64,000 nucleotides of DNA. Source: Paenibacillus methanolicus. GTDB taxonomy: Bacteria; Bacillota; Bacilli; Paenibacillales; Paenibacillaceae. The translations under genes were made by a program, and so were the position numbers. Positions 25,420 through 34,228 of the stretch are shown in pieces. Numbering within the stretch: the stretch's first letter is position 1; each line of letters starts with the position of its first letter. Where the stretch lies: positions 62,001 through 126,000 of the forward strand of contig NZ_VNHS01000005.1 in NCBI RefSeq assembly GCF_008124765.1. Reading direction: 5' to 3'. The notes beneath the pieces were generated by a model that was given only the letters and a program-made list of their open reading frames with translations, made no database searches and was not told where the DNA came from.

Positions 25420-26610
25420 ATGATTATCAAACCTAGAACACGCGGTTTCATTTGCACGACCGCCCATCCGGCAGGATGCGCGCGCCAAGTCGAGGAACAG
25501 ATCACGTATATCAAAGGAAAACCGGCCATCGACGGCCCGAAGAACGTGCTGGTCATCGGCGCTTCCACGGGCTACGGCTTGTCCGCCCGGATCGCGGCGG
25601 CTTTCGGCGCGGGCGCGAACACGATCGGCGTCTACCGTCCGAGCGCGGGCAGCGAGAAGCGCACGGCTTCGGCCGGCTGGTACAACTCCGCCGCGTTCGA
25701 AGAGGCGGCTAGCCGAGAAGGCCTGAAGTCCTTCAGCGTCGCCGGCGATGCTTTCTCCGACGAGACGAAGGATGATGTGATCGAGGCAATCCGTCAAGAA
25801 CTGGGTCAAGTGGATCTGGTCGTCTACAGCGTCGCTTCCGCGCGTCGCGTCGACCCGGAGACCGGCGAGGCCGTCAACTCCGTGCTCAAGCCGATCGGCC
25901 AGTCTTACACGAACAAGACGGTCAACTTCCATAACGGCGAGGTCACGAACATCACGATCGACCCTGCCACGGAAGAGGAGATTCGTCATACGGTCACCGT
26001 CATGGGCGGCGACGATTGGGAACAGTGGATGAACCGGCTGCAGGCGGCCGGCGTGCTGGCGGAAGGCGTCCAAACGGTCGCATTCTCTTACATCGGCTCG
26101 GACATTACGCAAGCGATCTACCGTCAGGGCTCTATCGGCCGGGCGAAGGACGATCTGGAAGCGACCGCCGGCCGTCTGACCGACAAGCTGAGCGGCATTC
26201 ACGGGAAAGCCTATGTGACCGTGAGCAAGGCGCTGGTTACGCAGTCCAGTTCCGCCATTCCGGTGGTGCCGCTGTACATCTCCGCGCTTTACAAAGTAAT
26301 GAAGGAAAAAGGGCTGCATGAAGGCACGATCGAGCAAATGTACCGGTTGTTCGCCGATCGTCTCTACAACGGCGCCGCGCCGGAGGTTGACGAGATCGGA
26401 CGCATTCGCATCGATGATTGGGAGCTTCGCGAAGACGTGCAGGCCGAAGTCAAGCAGATTTGGGAACAGGTGTCGACCGATAATATTCACGACATTTCCG
26501 ATCTCGACGGCTACCGCCGCGAGTTTTTCCAACTGTTCGGCTTCGAGACCGAAGGCGTCGATTACGAGGCCGACGTGAATCCGGACGTTCAAGTGCACAA
26601 TCTGCGTTAA
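25420..26610 (+). CDS. fabV: FabV-type trans-2-enoyl-ACP/CoA reductase
   Basis: This 396-residue NADH-dependent enzyme reduces trans-2-enoyl thioesters in the last step of fatty acid elongation. FabV is the reductase class insensitive to triclosan. The nucleotide-binding motif GASTGYG is near residues 47-53. The catalytic tyrosine and lysine have the FabV-specific Y-x8-K spacing in YRQGSIGRAK near residue 234. TVMGGDDWEQWM and PVVPLYISALYKVM also fit, and the length is normal. AGAGAGG precedes ATG 25420. It is a single gene with its own promoter and a shared terminator. Confidence 0.96.
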   Translation: MIIKPRTRGFICTTAHPAGCARQVEEQITYIKGKPAIDGPKNVLVIGASTGYGLSARIAAAFGAGANTIGVYRPSAGSEKRTASAGWYNSAAFEEAASREGLKSFSVAGDAFSDETKDDVIEAIRQELGQVDLVVYSVASARRVDPETGEAVNSVLKPIGQSYTNKTVNFHNGEVTNITIDPATEEEIRHTVTVMGGDDWEQWMNRLQAAGVLAEGVQTVAFSYIGSDITQAIYRQGSIGRAKDDLEATAGRLTDKLSGIHGKAYVTVSKALVTQSSSAIPVVPLYISALYKVMKEKGLHEGTIEQMYRLFADRLYNGAAPEVDEIGRIRIDDWELREDVQAEVKQIWEQVSTDNIHDISDLDGYRREFFQLFGFETEGVDYEADVNPDVQVHNLR

Positions 26611-26625
26611 ATTTCGCATGACATG

Positions 26626-26671
26626 AAGAGGCGTGCCGAAGTCGCTAAGCCGACTTTGGCACGCCTCTTTG
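26626..26671. terminator. Bidirectional terminator between fabV and the serine hydrolase gene
   Basis: AAGAGGCGTGCC (26626-26637) pairs with GGCACGCCTCTT (26658-26669), and GAAGTCG pairs with CGACTTT inside it. T-runs on both strands fit termination of the two convergent genes. Confidence 0.9.
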
Positions 26672-26678
26672 CTTTGTC

Positions 26679-28724
26679 CTAGGGCAGGAACAACTTCTGA
26701 ATGAATCGGGCGTACATGGCGGCCGCCTCTTGTCGGGTCATGATGGTGTCCGGCTTGAAATCCACGGCGCCGCCGGCGTCCGTCTTAATCTCGGGGCCGT
26801 ACATGCCTTTGGCCGCGATAAAGTGCAGGCCTTCCTTCGCCCAGGCCGCCGGCTGCGAACTAAGCTTGGCTTCAAGGGGAGTCAGGCCAAGTTCATGGTT
26901 GGCCACGCGCCATAGGAACGCGGCCGCTTCCTGGCGGGTAACCGCGCGGTCGGGCTCGAACAGCTGCTTATTCGTTCCCGTTAGCCCGCCGAGTTCCGCA
27001 GCCGTCTGAATCCAGCTTGCGAGCGGATGCCCTTGCACATCCCGGAACGCGACAGGATCGGGGGACGGCCGCTGACCGGAGAATCGCGCCAGGATGCTGA
27101 CGAACTCCGCCCGCGTCATTGGCTCTTCGGGGCGGAACGCGAGCGCTCCTTCATCGTCGAACGCTTGCATGGAACGCAGGAATTGTATGTCCGCGGCATA
27201 AGGACTCGTCTCGCTCACATCGGCGTACGGAGCGGCCTTCTCTACTTTCTCGTACATGCTGTCCAGGGATGAATGATAGAGGTAAGCTACGTTACCTTCG
27301 GCATCCTTCTTGAAGGCGGCCGGATCTCCGTTCTCGTCCTCGAATAGCAGCGGCCCGATCGCGCGCAGCTTGCGGGTGCCGCCTGAATCGCTCACCTGCA
27401 GTTCCCCGTTAATGGCGCTGACTTTGGTCGCAAGGATAGGCGCGCGCAAGCTGCGGTAGATGCCTTCGAACGCGGCGAGTTGGTCGGCCGGGAGCGCAAT
27501 GTCCGGCTGCGGCTGCTTTTGGTCCGGATAGAAATGATCCATGAACGCGTCGAAAAACTGCTGTCTGATCCCGATGCTGGCGTCGCTGTTGGCGACGATC
27601 ATGCCGCCGACGTTCTGCTCCGGCAGCAGCCACAGCCAGGAGTGGTAGCCTGCAAGGTCGCCGCCTTTTCCGATGACGTATTGCCCGTTATGGCTGCTGT
27701 GGAAGAACGATTCGAAGCCGTAAGCCATCATCGGCACGCCTGGCGCGAGTTCGTACTGCTGCTTGTGCATGAGCTTGGCGGTGTCTTCCTTCAAGATGCG
27801 CGTGCCGCCGAATTGGCCGTCATTCAGATGCGCTTTAATAAAATTGGCCATATCGACGCCCGTCGCGAACATCCCGCCGCCTGGCGAGATCGTCGGGATC
27901 AGCGGGTACGGCTCAAGCGGTTTCATGTCGGCTTGATAGCCGATGGCGAGATTGGCGAAGTTCTGTTCATCCACCCGGAACGTCGCATGCTTCATTTGCA
28001 GCGGCTCGAACAGCTGCTGTTCCATGTAATCCTCGAAAGGCTGCTTGGCCGCATTTTGTATGATATGGCCTAGCATGGTGTAACCAAGATTGTCGTAACG
28101 GTAAGCCTCGCCCGGCTTGCGGACGACGGAAGGCTCATTGGCGCTCAGCATCTCTTCGATCGTAACTTCGGTCCCTTGATGACCCGGAGGAATCCGGTAC
28201 ACGTCGGTATAATCGAAACCTGCGGTATGCGTGAGCAGATGCTCGGTGGTGACGGCCGTTCCCGTCGAGTTCGATATCCGGATGCCGGGCAAATAGGTCG
28301 AGACGTCCTTGGTTAGATCGATCTTGCCTTGCTCCGCCAACTGCATGACGGCCGTGGCGGTGACGACTTTGGAGATGGAGGCGATGCGGAATAGCGTCTG
28401 GTTCGGGTCGATCTTCTTCTTGGCCGTTACGTCCGCGTAGCCATAGCCTTGATTGATCAACACGTCGTTGCCCTTCACGATGACGACCAGCGCGCCGGCA
28501 AGGTTGGCTTGAACCTCGGGCTTGGCGAAATACGCGTCCGCGAAAGCTTTCGCTTCTTGCGCGGTGATGGCAGTAGCCGGATGGGCTGAAGCCGAGGCGG
28601 CTGCTGCCAACGGCGACGAGTGCGGTTGGGCATAGGCGCCGGCGGGAATGGCCAGCAGGGCAACCGCAACGAGGGACGACATGACGGCTTGCGTCCGCTT
28701 CTTGTTTCGTGTGCTGGATTTCAT
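26679..28724 (-). CDS. Serine hydrolase (class C beta-lactamase family) with SLH cell-wall anchor
   Basis: This 681-residue exported protein has a signal peptide (SSLVAVALLAIPAGAYA), then a penicillin-binding/class C beta-lactamase-like domain, and finally three S-layer-homology repeats (from about residue 505, with MTRAEFVSILARF, VTRQEAAAFLWRV and MTRQEAAAMYARF). The catalytic serine and lysine are in ASISKV (SxxK) near residue 140, the tyrosine motif in YRYDNLGY (YxN), and LLTHTAGF follows the family. The SLH part fixes the enzyme to the wall polymer, so a role in wall peptide or ester hydrolysis is likelier than antibiotic resistance. The start at 28724 follows AAGGAGCG; 28760 is a longer in-frame alternative. 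Confidence 0.93.
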   Translation of the reverse strand: MKSSTRNKKRTQAVMSSLVAVALLAIPAGAYAQPHSSPLAAAASASAHPATAITAQEAKAFADAYFAKPEVQANLAGALVVIVKGNDVLINQGYGYADVTAKKKIDPNQTLFRIASISKVVTATAVMQLAEQGKIDLTKDVSTYLPGIRISNSTGTAVTTEHLLTHTAGFDYTDVYRIPPGHQGTEVTIEEMLSANEPSVVRKPGEAYRYDNLGYTMLGHIIQNAAKQPFEDYMEQQLFEPLQMKHATFRVDEQNFANLAIGYQADMKPLEPYPLIPTISPGGGMFATGVDMANFIKAHLNDGQFGGTRILKEDTAKLMHKQQYELAPGVPMMAYGFESFFHSSHNGQYVIGKGGDLAGYHSWLWLLPEQNVGGMIVANSDASIGIRQQFFDAFMDHFYPDQKQPQPDIALPADQLAAFEGIYRSLRAPILATKVSAINGELQVSDSGGTRKLRAIGPLLFEDENGDPAAFKKDAEGNVAYLYHSSLDSMYEKVEKAAPYADVSETSPYAADIQFLRSMQAFDDEGALAFRPEEPMTRAEFVSILARFSGQRPSPDPVAFRDVQGHPLASWIQTAAELGGLTGTNKQLFEPDRAVTRQEAAAFLWRVANHELGLTPLEAKLSSQPAAWAKEGLHFIAAKGMYGPEIKTDAGGAVDFKPDTIMTRQEAAAMYARFIQKLFLP

Positions 28725-29027
28725 CTCTTCGCTCCTTGCGAATTTGGAAGTGTTTGCCACATTATCGTAAAGGAATGGCCGCTGCGGCTGAACCGCCCCC
28801 GGGCGGAAAATGAAGCCGTTCCCCGGACGGAGCCGGCATGGGTCTGCAGACGCGCGGGATAGGCGGCAGCTCGCGCGTGGTTATTTGATGGATATCACAC
28901 GGAAGGTTCAGGAAACAATTGGAATATGGTAGAGTTAACCTAGACCTAGGGCAATACCGCGAACGATATATCGCATGATCGCAATGTTATGGATGTGAGC
29001 GAAGAGAGAAAGCGGAGGAGATGGCAA

Positions 29028-29888
29028 ATGACGCACACGTTGACGAATGCGCGCACGTTCTTGCTAACGCATGCGCGATTGTTGGAACGCCGATTGTTCG
29101 AGGTTCGATTCGAGGGAGGCCAGCCGGCTTCCGTCGGCAATGCCGTACGAGCCTATCAGAATGCGGACGGCGGACTGGGGCATGCGCTCGAGCCCGATAT
29201 TCGCGCTCCGGAGAGTCAGCCGCTGTTCACGTCTTTCGGCCTCGGGGCGATGGAGGAAGCGGGCTGCAGAGACGCGGCATTTGCTTTATCGGTCTGCGAC
29301 TACTTGCAGTCCGTGTCCGATGAGAACGGTCTCGTGCCCTTATTCTCCGAGTCGGCCTTGCAAGCGCCGGTAGCGAATCATTGGAAGCACGTTACGCCAA
29401 CTCCCGGTCTTAATCCGACCGCGGATCTATGCGGTTCGCTTCACGATCAGGGCATTGAACATGAATGGCTTGCGCGCGCGACGGAGACCTGTTTCCGCTT
29501 GATTATGGAGGAGCCGCCGCTTGAAGCGCACACGCTGTTGTGCGCGACGAAGCTGGCGGCGTACATACCCGATCAAGAGCGCTCGGCGAACCTGATGGAT
29601 ACGATTTCGATCGCGCTTCCGCGAGCCCGCTTCTTCAAGGCGGACGCCCTGAGCGATGCGTACGGCCTCACGCCGCTCCACTTCGCGCGTCAGCCGGATT
29701 CCGTCTGCAGCCCGTTGTTCACGCAAAGCCAAATCGACCGTCATCTTGAGGTTCTGTTGCGCGAGCAATTGCCGGACGGCGGATGGCCGATCGGTTGGGA
29801 AGCGCCCGGACCTGCTGCCGAATTGGAATGGCGCGGCGTCGCGACGCTCGAGGCGATCTCCCGATTGTCCGCGTACGGCGTCATCTAG
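29028..29888 (+). CDS. Toroid-fold (prenyltransferase/squalene oxidase repeat) protein
   Basis: This 286-residue protein has QNADGGLGHALEPDI near residue 40 and LPDGGWPIGWEAPGP near the C terminus, the glycine-rich turns of alpha/alpha-toroid repeats. It is not closely similar to the toroid protein at 19438. No catalytic acidic motif of terpene cyclases is visible. AGCGGAGGAG precedes ATG 29028 at proper spacing; the in-frame ATG 28989 has no site. It is divergent from the SLH hydrolase and is followed by a strong terminator. The function is unknown. Confidence 0.8.
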   Translation: MTHTLTNARTFLLTHARLLERRLFEVRFEGGQPASVGNAVRAYQNADGGLGHALEPDIRAPESQPLFTSFGLGAMEEAGCRDAAFALSVCDYLQSVSDENGLVPLFSESALQAPVANHWKHVTPTPGLNPTADLCGSLHDQGIEHEWLARATETCFRLIMEEPPLEAHTLLCATKLAAYIPDQERSANLMDTISIALPRARFFKADALSDAYGLTPLHFARQPDSVCSPLFTQSQIDRHLEVLLREQLPDGGWPIGWEAPGPAAELEWRGVATLEAISRLSAYGVI

Positions 29889-29929
29889 GTAGGACTAGCG
29901 CGAGTCGATATGGCGAGCCATGCAAGAAC

Positions 29930-29959
29930 AAAAGCTGACGGCGCGCGCCGTCAGCTTTT
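29930..29959. terminator. Long perfect hairpin terminator
   Basis: AAAAGCTGACGGC (29930-29942) and GCCGTCAGCTTTT (29947-29959) form a perfect 13-bp stem with a 4-base loop. The stem ends in A and T runs on the two sides, so it could work on both strands. Confidence 0.88.
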
Positions 29960-29969
29960 CGTCGAATCG

Positions 29970-30071
29970 TCAACTCTCCAGAATGTCTGCGATTTCAAGA
30001 TCCGAGGTGAGTCTAAAGCTTCTCAGCTGCTGCTTGATCTCCTCATCCATATAGATATTAAGGCTCGCCAT
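29970..30071 (-). pseudogene. RelB/DinJ-like antitoxin N-terminal remnant
   Basis: The 33-codon frame reads MASLNIYMDEEIKQQLRSFR and ends EIADILES. The opening MASLNIYMDEEIKQQ is typical of the ribbon-helix-helix DNA-binding part of RelB/DinJ antitoxins of type II toxin-antitoxin modules. Normal members are about 80-100 residues, so the middle is missing and N- and C-terminal pieces seem joined. No toxin gene is adjacent and the ribosome binding site is poor. It is probably a deletion relic. Confidence 0.55.
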
Positions 30072-30143
30072 CCATCTCGATAACCCGTTAGGCTAGGCAG
30101 GGGCGCGTAGCTTCCTGCGATTCATACGAGAGGAGCTTTCGCA

Positions 30144-30668
30144 ATGGAAACCCAAAAAAGCGCGGAGATCCACATAAGTCGGTTAGGACTCCAGGATGTG
30201 GGCCGCGTTCAATCGTTCATGACGGACGTCATCTCCCGGCTTCCTTCCCCCGACCTGTTCGCCATGGGCGACGAAGCCTATCTTCTTGAGCACATGGAGG
30301 AGCTTGGCGAGATTTACGGCGCTTTTATGAAGGGGGCGCTGGTGGCGTATACGGTACTGGCCTTCCCCGGGCTGGACGAAAGAAACCTGGCGCGCGAGTT
30401 CGGCGTCCCGGAGGAGGAGCTGTCTCGCGTGGCGGTGCTGGAAGCCACGGTCGTCCACGAGACGGCGCGCGGGCACGGCCTGCAGCGGCGGTTCCATGAC
30501 CTGCGCGAGCGGAGGGCTCGGGAACGGGGTTGCCTGTATCTGTATTCCACTGTCCATCCAGACAACCTGCCGAGCATTCGGAATTTGGAGGCGGCGGGAT
30601 TAAGTCTGCGGTTTACGCGTCCGATGTACGGCGGGAAGATGCGGCATTGTTATGCGAAGCGACTGTGA
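30144..30668 (+). CDS. GNAT family N-acetyltransferase
   Basis: This 174-residue protein has GNAT features: a central strand LEATVVHETARGHGLQRRFH, where the R/Q-x-x-G-x-G/A motif (ARGHGL) binds acetyl-CoA, and a later STVHPDNLPSIRNLEAAGL segment that closes the fold. GAGAGGAG precedes ATG 30144. The substrate cannot be predicted. It is a lone gene between an antitoxin relic and the pdhB scar. The motif AGL-SLRFTRPMYGG near the end is common in GNAT proteins of unclear substrate. Confidence 0.85.
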   Translation: METQKSAEIHISRLGLQDVGRVQSFMTDVISRLPSPDLFAMGDEAYLLEHMEELGEIYGAFMKGALVAYTVLAFPGLDERNLAREFGVPEEELSRVAVLEATVVHETARGHGLQRRFHDLRERRARERGCLYLYSTVHPDNLPSIRNLEAAGLSLRFTRPMYGGKMRHCYAKRL

Positions 30669-30996
30669 GGGAATGACGCATATGCGAGTTTAGCGCGAAT
30701 GTAACCGTTACTGAGGGCGGCTGGTCGAGCACCGGCTGTCCTTTGCTCGTTTCATAGTGCGGGTCGAGCAGACTTGGCATGCGGCTTTACCGTATCTTCC
30801 TTCGCATTGAGCGAATTGGAATCGGTTGTAGTTGCTATGTTGCATAATTATTTTGTATCTGTTTTTATACAGATATGTCGTAAATTCAATATTTTTATAG
30901 TTAATTTTTAATTTGTTATATATAAAACAAACATCTGTACTACATAATTGAAATGGAAGGATGAGGGAAAAATGAAACGATAAGGCGGTGCGGCTC
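30669..30996. other. AT-rich gene-free stretch with operator-like dyads and a four-codon relic frame
   Basis: The A+T content rises sharply at 30830-30960. TATCTGT (30856-30862) and ACAGATA (30869-30875) form a dyad, and a further CATCTGTA half-site occurs near 30931. Close to the next gene a good ribosome binding site (GGAAGGATGAGGG) precedes ATG-AAA-CGA-TAA (30972-30983), which looks like the joined start and end of a deleted gene. No other gene is present. Confidence 0.45.
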
Positions 30997-31891
30997 ATGC
31001 TCATGAACATGAAGGAAGCGATTCGACAGGCGCTTGGCGTAGCGCTCGCTGCGCAGGACGAGGTGCTCGTCTTCGGCGAGGATGTCGGCGGAGTAGGCGG
31101 CGTATTTCGGGTAACGGAAGGGCTGCAGCAGCGTTTTGGAGAGGACCGGGTGTTCGATACGCCTTTGGCGGAATCCGCGATTTGCGGCGTGGCGGTCGGT
31201 CTATGCACGCAGGGGTTCCGTCCGGTCGTGGAGATTCAGTTTATCGGGTTCATCTATGAAGCGATGGACCAAATGCTCGTGCAAGGGCCTAGGCTCCGGT
31301 ATCGCTCCGGCGGTCGCTATCAGGCGCCGCTGACCGTGCGCGTTCCTTACGGCGGCGGGGTGAAGGGGGCGGAGATGCACAATGATTCGCTGGAGGGTCT
31401 TCTGCTGCAGACGCCGGGTCTCAAGGTCGTGGCTCCTTCCAATCCGTATGATGCGAAGGGACTGCTGCTCTCCGCGATTCGAGATAACGATCCGGTCGTG
31501 TTCCTCGAGCATCTCAAGCTGTACCACCTCTTCCGGGAAGAGGTGCCGGAAGAAGACTACGCGATCCCCATCGGCAAAGCCAAGGTGGTAAAGGAAGGCG
31601 CTCATATTACGCTGGTCACTTACGGTGCCATGGTACTGCCTTCGATGCGCGCGGCGGAGGAGCTGGAGGCGAAGCGAGACGTTACGGTAGAGGTGATTGA
31701 CCTGCGAACTTTGGCGCCACTGGACATCGAGCTCATCGTCGCCTCGGTGACCAAGACGAATCGGGCCGTTGTCGTGCAGGAAGCCCAGCGCACCTCGGGC
31801 ATAGCCGCGGAACTGATCGCCCAGATCAACGAACGGGCCATCTTGAGCCTCGAAGCGCCCGTCATGCGGATCGCCCCGCCGGACACCGTCT
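30997..31891 (+). pseudogene. pdhB: Pyruvate dehydrogenase E1 beta subunit, C-terminally truncated
   Basis: About 298 codons encode a nearly complete E1 beta subunit of a 2-oxo acid dehydrogenase: [54 protein letters not shown] and [10 protein letters not shown]1 beta forms the thiamine-diphosphate-dependent decarboxylase with E1 alpha. The normal ending, which should follow PPDTVYPF, is lost at about 31890. The frame then runs on out of phase through an acetyltransferase gene to 32052. The alpha-subunit gene is absent upstream and no E2 or E3 gene follows, so the module is dead or scavenged. Confidence 0.85.
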
Positions 31892-32398
31892 ATGGAGCAT
31901 GCGGAAGCCTTATACGCCTGCGCCGCTTCACCGTTAATATGGGAGAACCTCCCGGCGAACGTCCGAACTTTCGAAGACATGCTCGCCTTTATACGCGCTG
32001 CGATCGCGGGGTGGGAACGCGGAGAGGAATTTCCCTATGCGGTCTTCGATAAGTCGTTGAACCGCATGGTAGGCATGACCCGGTATTTGCGAATTTCGGA
32101 CAGCCATAAGAATTTGAATATCGGCTGGACGTGGTACGGCCCGGACGTGCGGCGGACCGTGGTGAATACGGAGTGTAAATTTTTGATGCCCCAATACGCT
32201 TTCGAGACGTGGGGAGCGGTGCGAGCGGAGCTCATTACGACGACCGCGCATACCCGTTCACAAAACGCGATCGAGCGTCTTGGCGCCCAAAGAGAAGACA
32301 TCCTGCGGAAGAAGTACAATGGGCGGGACTATGTCGTTTACAGCATCATTGACGAAGACTGGGCAGGTGTGAAGGCGAGACTGGCGGCGCTTTTATGA
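31892..32398 (+). pseudogene. GNAT acetyltransferase lacking its N-terminus
   Basis: The 168-codon frame matches RimJ/RimL-type acetyltransferases from [13 protein letters not shown] onward: [19 protein letters not shown], then IGWTWYGPDVRRTVVNTECK and SQNAIERLGAQREDILRKK. Family members normally have about 20 further residues (first strand) before this point. ATG 31892 was probably an internal methionine and has no ribosome binding site; it lies exactly at the pdhB junction. The protein may still be made as a pdhB-coupled product, but is likely inactive or altered. Confidence 0.75.
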
Positions 32399-32559
32399 GG
32401 CGAATCCAGTTAGGCTAGCGAAGCTCGCGTATCCACCCAGCGGCGGGCGGATTGGAAAACATGCGTTGTGGACAAGAAATCTCAATTTGTGTGAAGATGA
32501 AGTAAGCGTTGATATATATTGGCGTCCATACTCGCGCAGAGAGGAAGTCATCGGAAGAG

Positions 32560-33162
32560 ATGATGCCCTTGTTCAAGAAGCACGATCCGAATGTTTCATT
32601 CTGGAAGTGGTTTAGCAAAAAGGAAAAGGAATATTACTTGAATTTTGAAACGCATAACGAGCAATATATGGCTGAAATAAGCGAGAAACTAAAGGGGATC
32701 GATCCCAATCTCACCTTTGAAATCGGAACGATAAAGGGGGGGGAGAAACGGGAATTCATTGTGTCCGCCGATGGGCTCGCGGATTCATTCGAGGCTGTCG
32801 AGAATCTCTGGGAGGCAGCGCCTTCTTTGCTAAACTGGACAATTATTAAATTCAGACCCCGCATGAACTCCGATGATATCAAAATAAGCATGGGGAATGT
32901 CGATCTGTCCTATGAGGACGTCTACTTCATTCCTGAACATCGCGGACACTACGTGGACTTAGAGGTTTACATCCAAGATTATCGCGCCGACGATAATCAT
33001 TATAGTTTCGCGTATTTCATTCTCTTGGATTCCTTAATTGGCGAATTCGATGCCGTGACGAAAATCGGCGACACCCGTATAAACCCGCTTTCTGAGGAAG
33101 TAAGGGGTAGGGCGAAGAAGTTCGTAGAGTTGACGGCTGTCATCGACGAACTCCACAGTTGA
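32560..33162 (+). CDS. Unknown soluble protein
   Basis: This protein of about 200 residues has no signal peptide or membrane segment. It begins MMPLFKKHDPNVSFWKWFSK and includes LLNWTIIKFRPRMNSDDIK and LLDSLIGEFDAVTKIG. Tryptophan and aromatic residues are frequent, and the sequence is A+T-richer than its neighbours. I do not recognise the family. ATG 32560 or 32563 is chosen because the longer in-frame start at 32509 would add an atypical, arginine-rich leader. It is followed by a terminator. Confidence 0.68.
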   Translation: MMPLFKKHDPNVSFWKWFSKKEKEYYLNFETHNEQYMAEISEKLKGIDPNLTFEIGTIKGGEKREFIVSADGLADSFEAVENLWEAAPSLLNWTIIKFRPRMNSDDIKISMGNVDLSYEDVYFIPEHRGHYVDLEVYIQDYRADDNHYSFAYFILLDSLIGEFDAVTKIGDTRINPLSEEVRGRAKKFVELTAVIDELHS

Positions 33163-33186
33163 ATCATAACCATTCAGATTCGAACC

Positions 33187-33222
33187 AAAAGACGACCCAT
33201 CATATCGATCGGTCGTCTTTTT
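33187..33222. terminator. Bidirectional terminator
   Basis: AAAAGACGACC (33187-33197) pairs with GGTCGTCTTTT (33211-33221). It separates the convergent genes at 32560 and 33243 and has T-runs on both strands. Confidence 0.88.
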
Positions 33223-33242
33223 GATGTTGTTGTCGATGCCAC

Positions 33243-33971
33243 TCAAGCGTCGAGTCGGGTCTGAAGCGAATGTCGCGAAAGCGCCCCCGTAGCCAAGGCA
33301 TCTCTAGAGAATCCCTTCGCCAGCAGCCAGACAGCCAGAATCATTTCGTTCGCGGCGACCGGCGCGGCCAGGATGCCGCCCAACGTCGAGATCTGCTCGA
33401 TGACGCCGAACATGACGAGCAAGGCGCAGACAAACACCGACGCGGCGCCTATCATGCCCAGAGTAGAGATAAACCGCGGCACGAGCTTCGTCCGAAAGAA
33501 AATGTAGCTATACATCATCGTGTTGATGCCGAGCAGGAAGAGGGGGCCGAGCATGAACGTCCAATCGTGGATGGCGATGAGCAGCGTGCCCGAAGGTTCG
33601 AATGCGGCGGCGTCCGAGGCGCCCGAGGCGACGTATGCCCGGCTTAAGGTTAACAGCGACAGCACGCTGACGATGCCTATCGTAATGACGATCGCCTCCA
33701 GGAAGCGGAAGCAGACATGCCAGAGCGCGATTGTCTCGTTATATCGGCGCAGGATCGGAAACATCGTCGTGGCCGTCCCGATCGCGGAGACGACGAGGAG
33801 CAGCTCCATGACCGCGCCGAGTATGATCTGGTTGCCGTTCGCGGCGCCCGTGCTTAGATAATCGGCGCTTTTCAGAATCGGATCATACAACAGCAGACCG
33901 GCCACGGCCGTAACGGCCGCCACGATAAATAAGACGCCTGTAATTCTGGCTGAGATTTGATTTGCGCGCAT
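33243..33971 (-). CDS. DUF4386 family membrane protein
   Basis: This 242-residue protein has about six or seven hydrophobic segments. The opening ARITGVLFIVAAVTAVAGLL and the middle HDWTFMLGPLFLLGINTMMY with SYIFFRTKLVPRFISTLGMIG are typical of the DUF4386 family, whose function is unknown. AAAAGAAGGGGA precedes the start at 33971. The next gene downstream on the other side is an XRE/membrane protein pair on the same strand, separated by a short gap. Confidence 0.9.
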   Translation of the reverse strand: MRANQISARITGVLFIVAAVTAVAGLLLYDPILKSADYLSTGAANGNQIILGAVMELLLVVSAIGTATTMFPILRRYNETIALWHVCFRFLEAIVITIGIVSVLSLLTLSRAYVASGASDAAAFEPSGTLLIAIHDWTFMLGPLFLLGINTMMYSYIFFRTKLVPRFISTLGMIGAASVFVCALLVMFGVIEQISTLGGILAAPVAANEMILAVWLLAKGFSRDALATGALSRHSLQTRLDA

Positions 33972-34002
33972 AAACGTATCCCCTTCTTTTCCTCAAAGTG
34001 TA

Positions 34003-34227
34003 CTACGCCTTCGTGTCTTCCCCATAAAAGAACACCTCTTCGAGCGGCAGGTCGAAGGCCATCGCGATGCGAAAGGCCAACTCCAGCGACGGGGAATAAT
34101 TGCCCTTCTCCAGCGCCACGATCGTCTGTCTCGTGACGCCTACCTTGTCAGCCAATTGCTGTTGGGTCATTTCGTCCTGATTGAACCGTAATTTGCGGAT
34201 GTGATTGCCGACAAGATGTTTGCCCAT
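34003..34227 (-). CDS. XRE-type regulator (YgzD/YozG class)
   Basis: This 74-residue protein is a bare helix-turn-helix: MTQQQLADKVGVTRQTIVAL then EKGNYSPSLELAFRIAMAFD and PLEEVFFYGED. Short XRE regulators of this class are typically encoded next to a small membrane protein and control their own operon. Here it follows the membrane protein gene after a single base, so translation is coupled. Direct repeats in the operon promoter at 34721 and 34742 are the likely binding sites. Confidence 0.93.
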   Translation of the reverse strand: MGKHLVGNHIRKLRFNQDEMTQQQLADKVGVTRQTIVALEKGNYSPSLELAFRIAMAFDLPLEEVFFYGEDTKA

Positions 34228-34228
34228 G

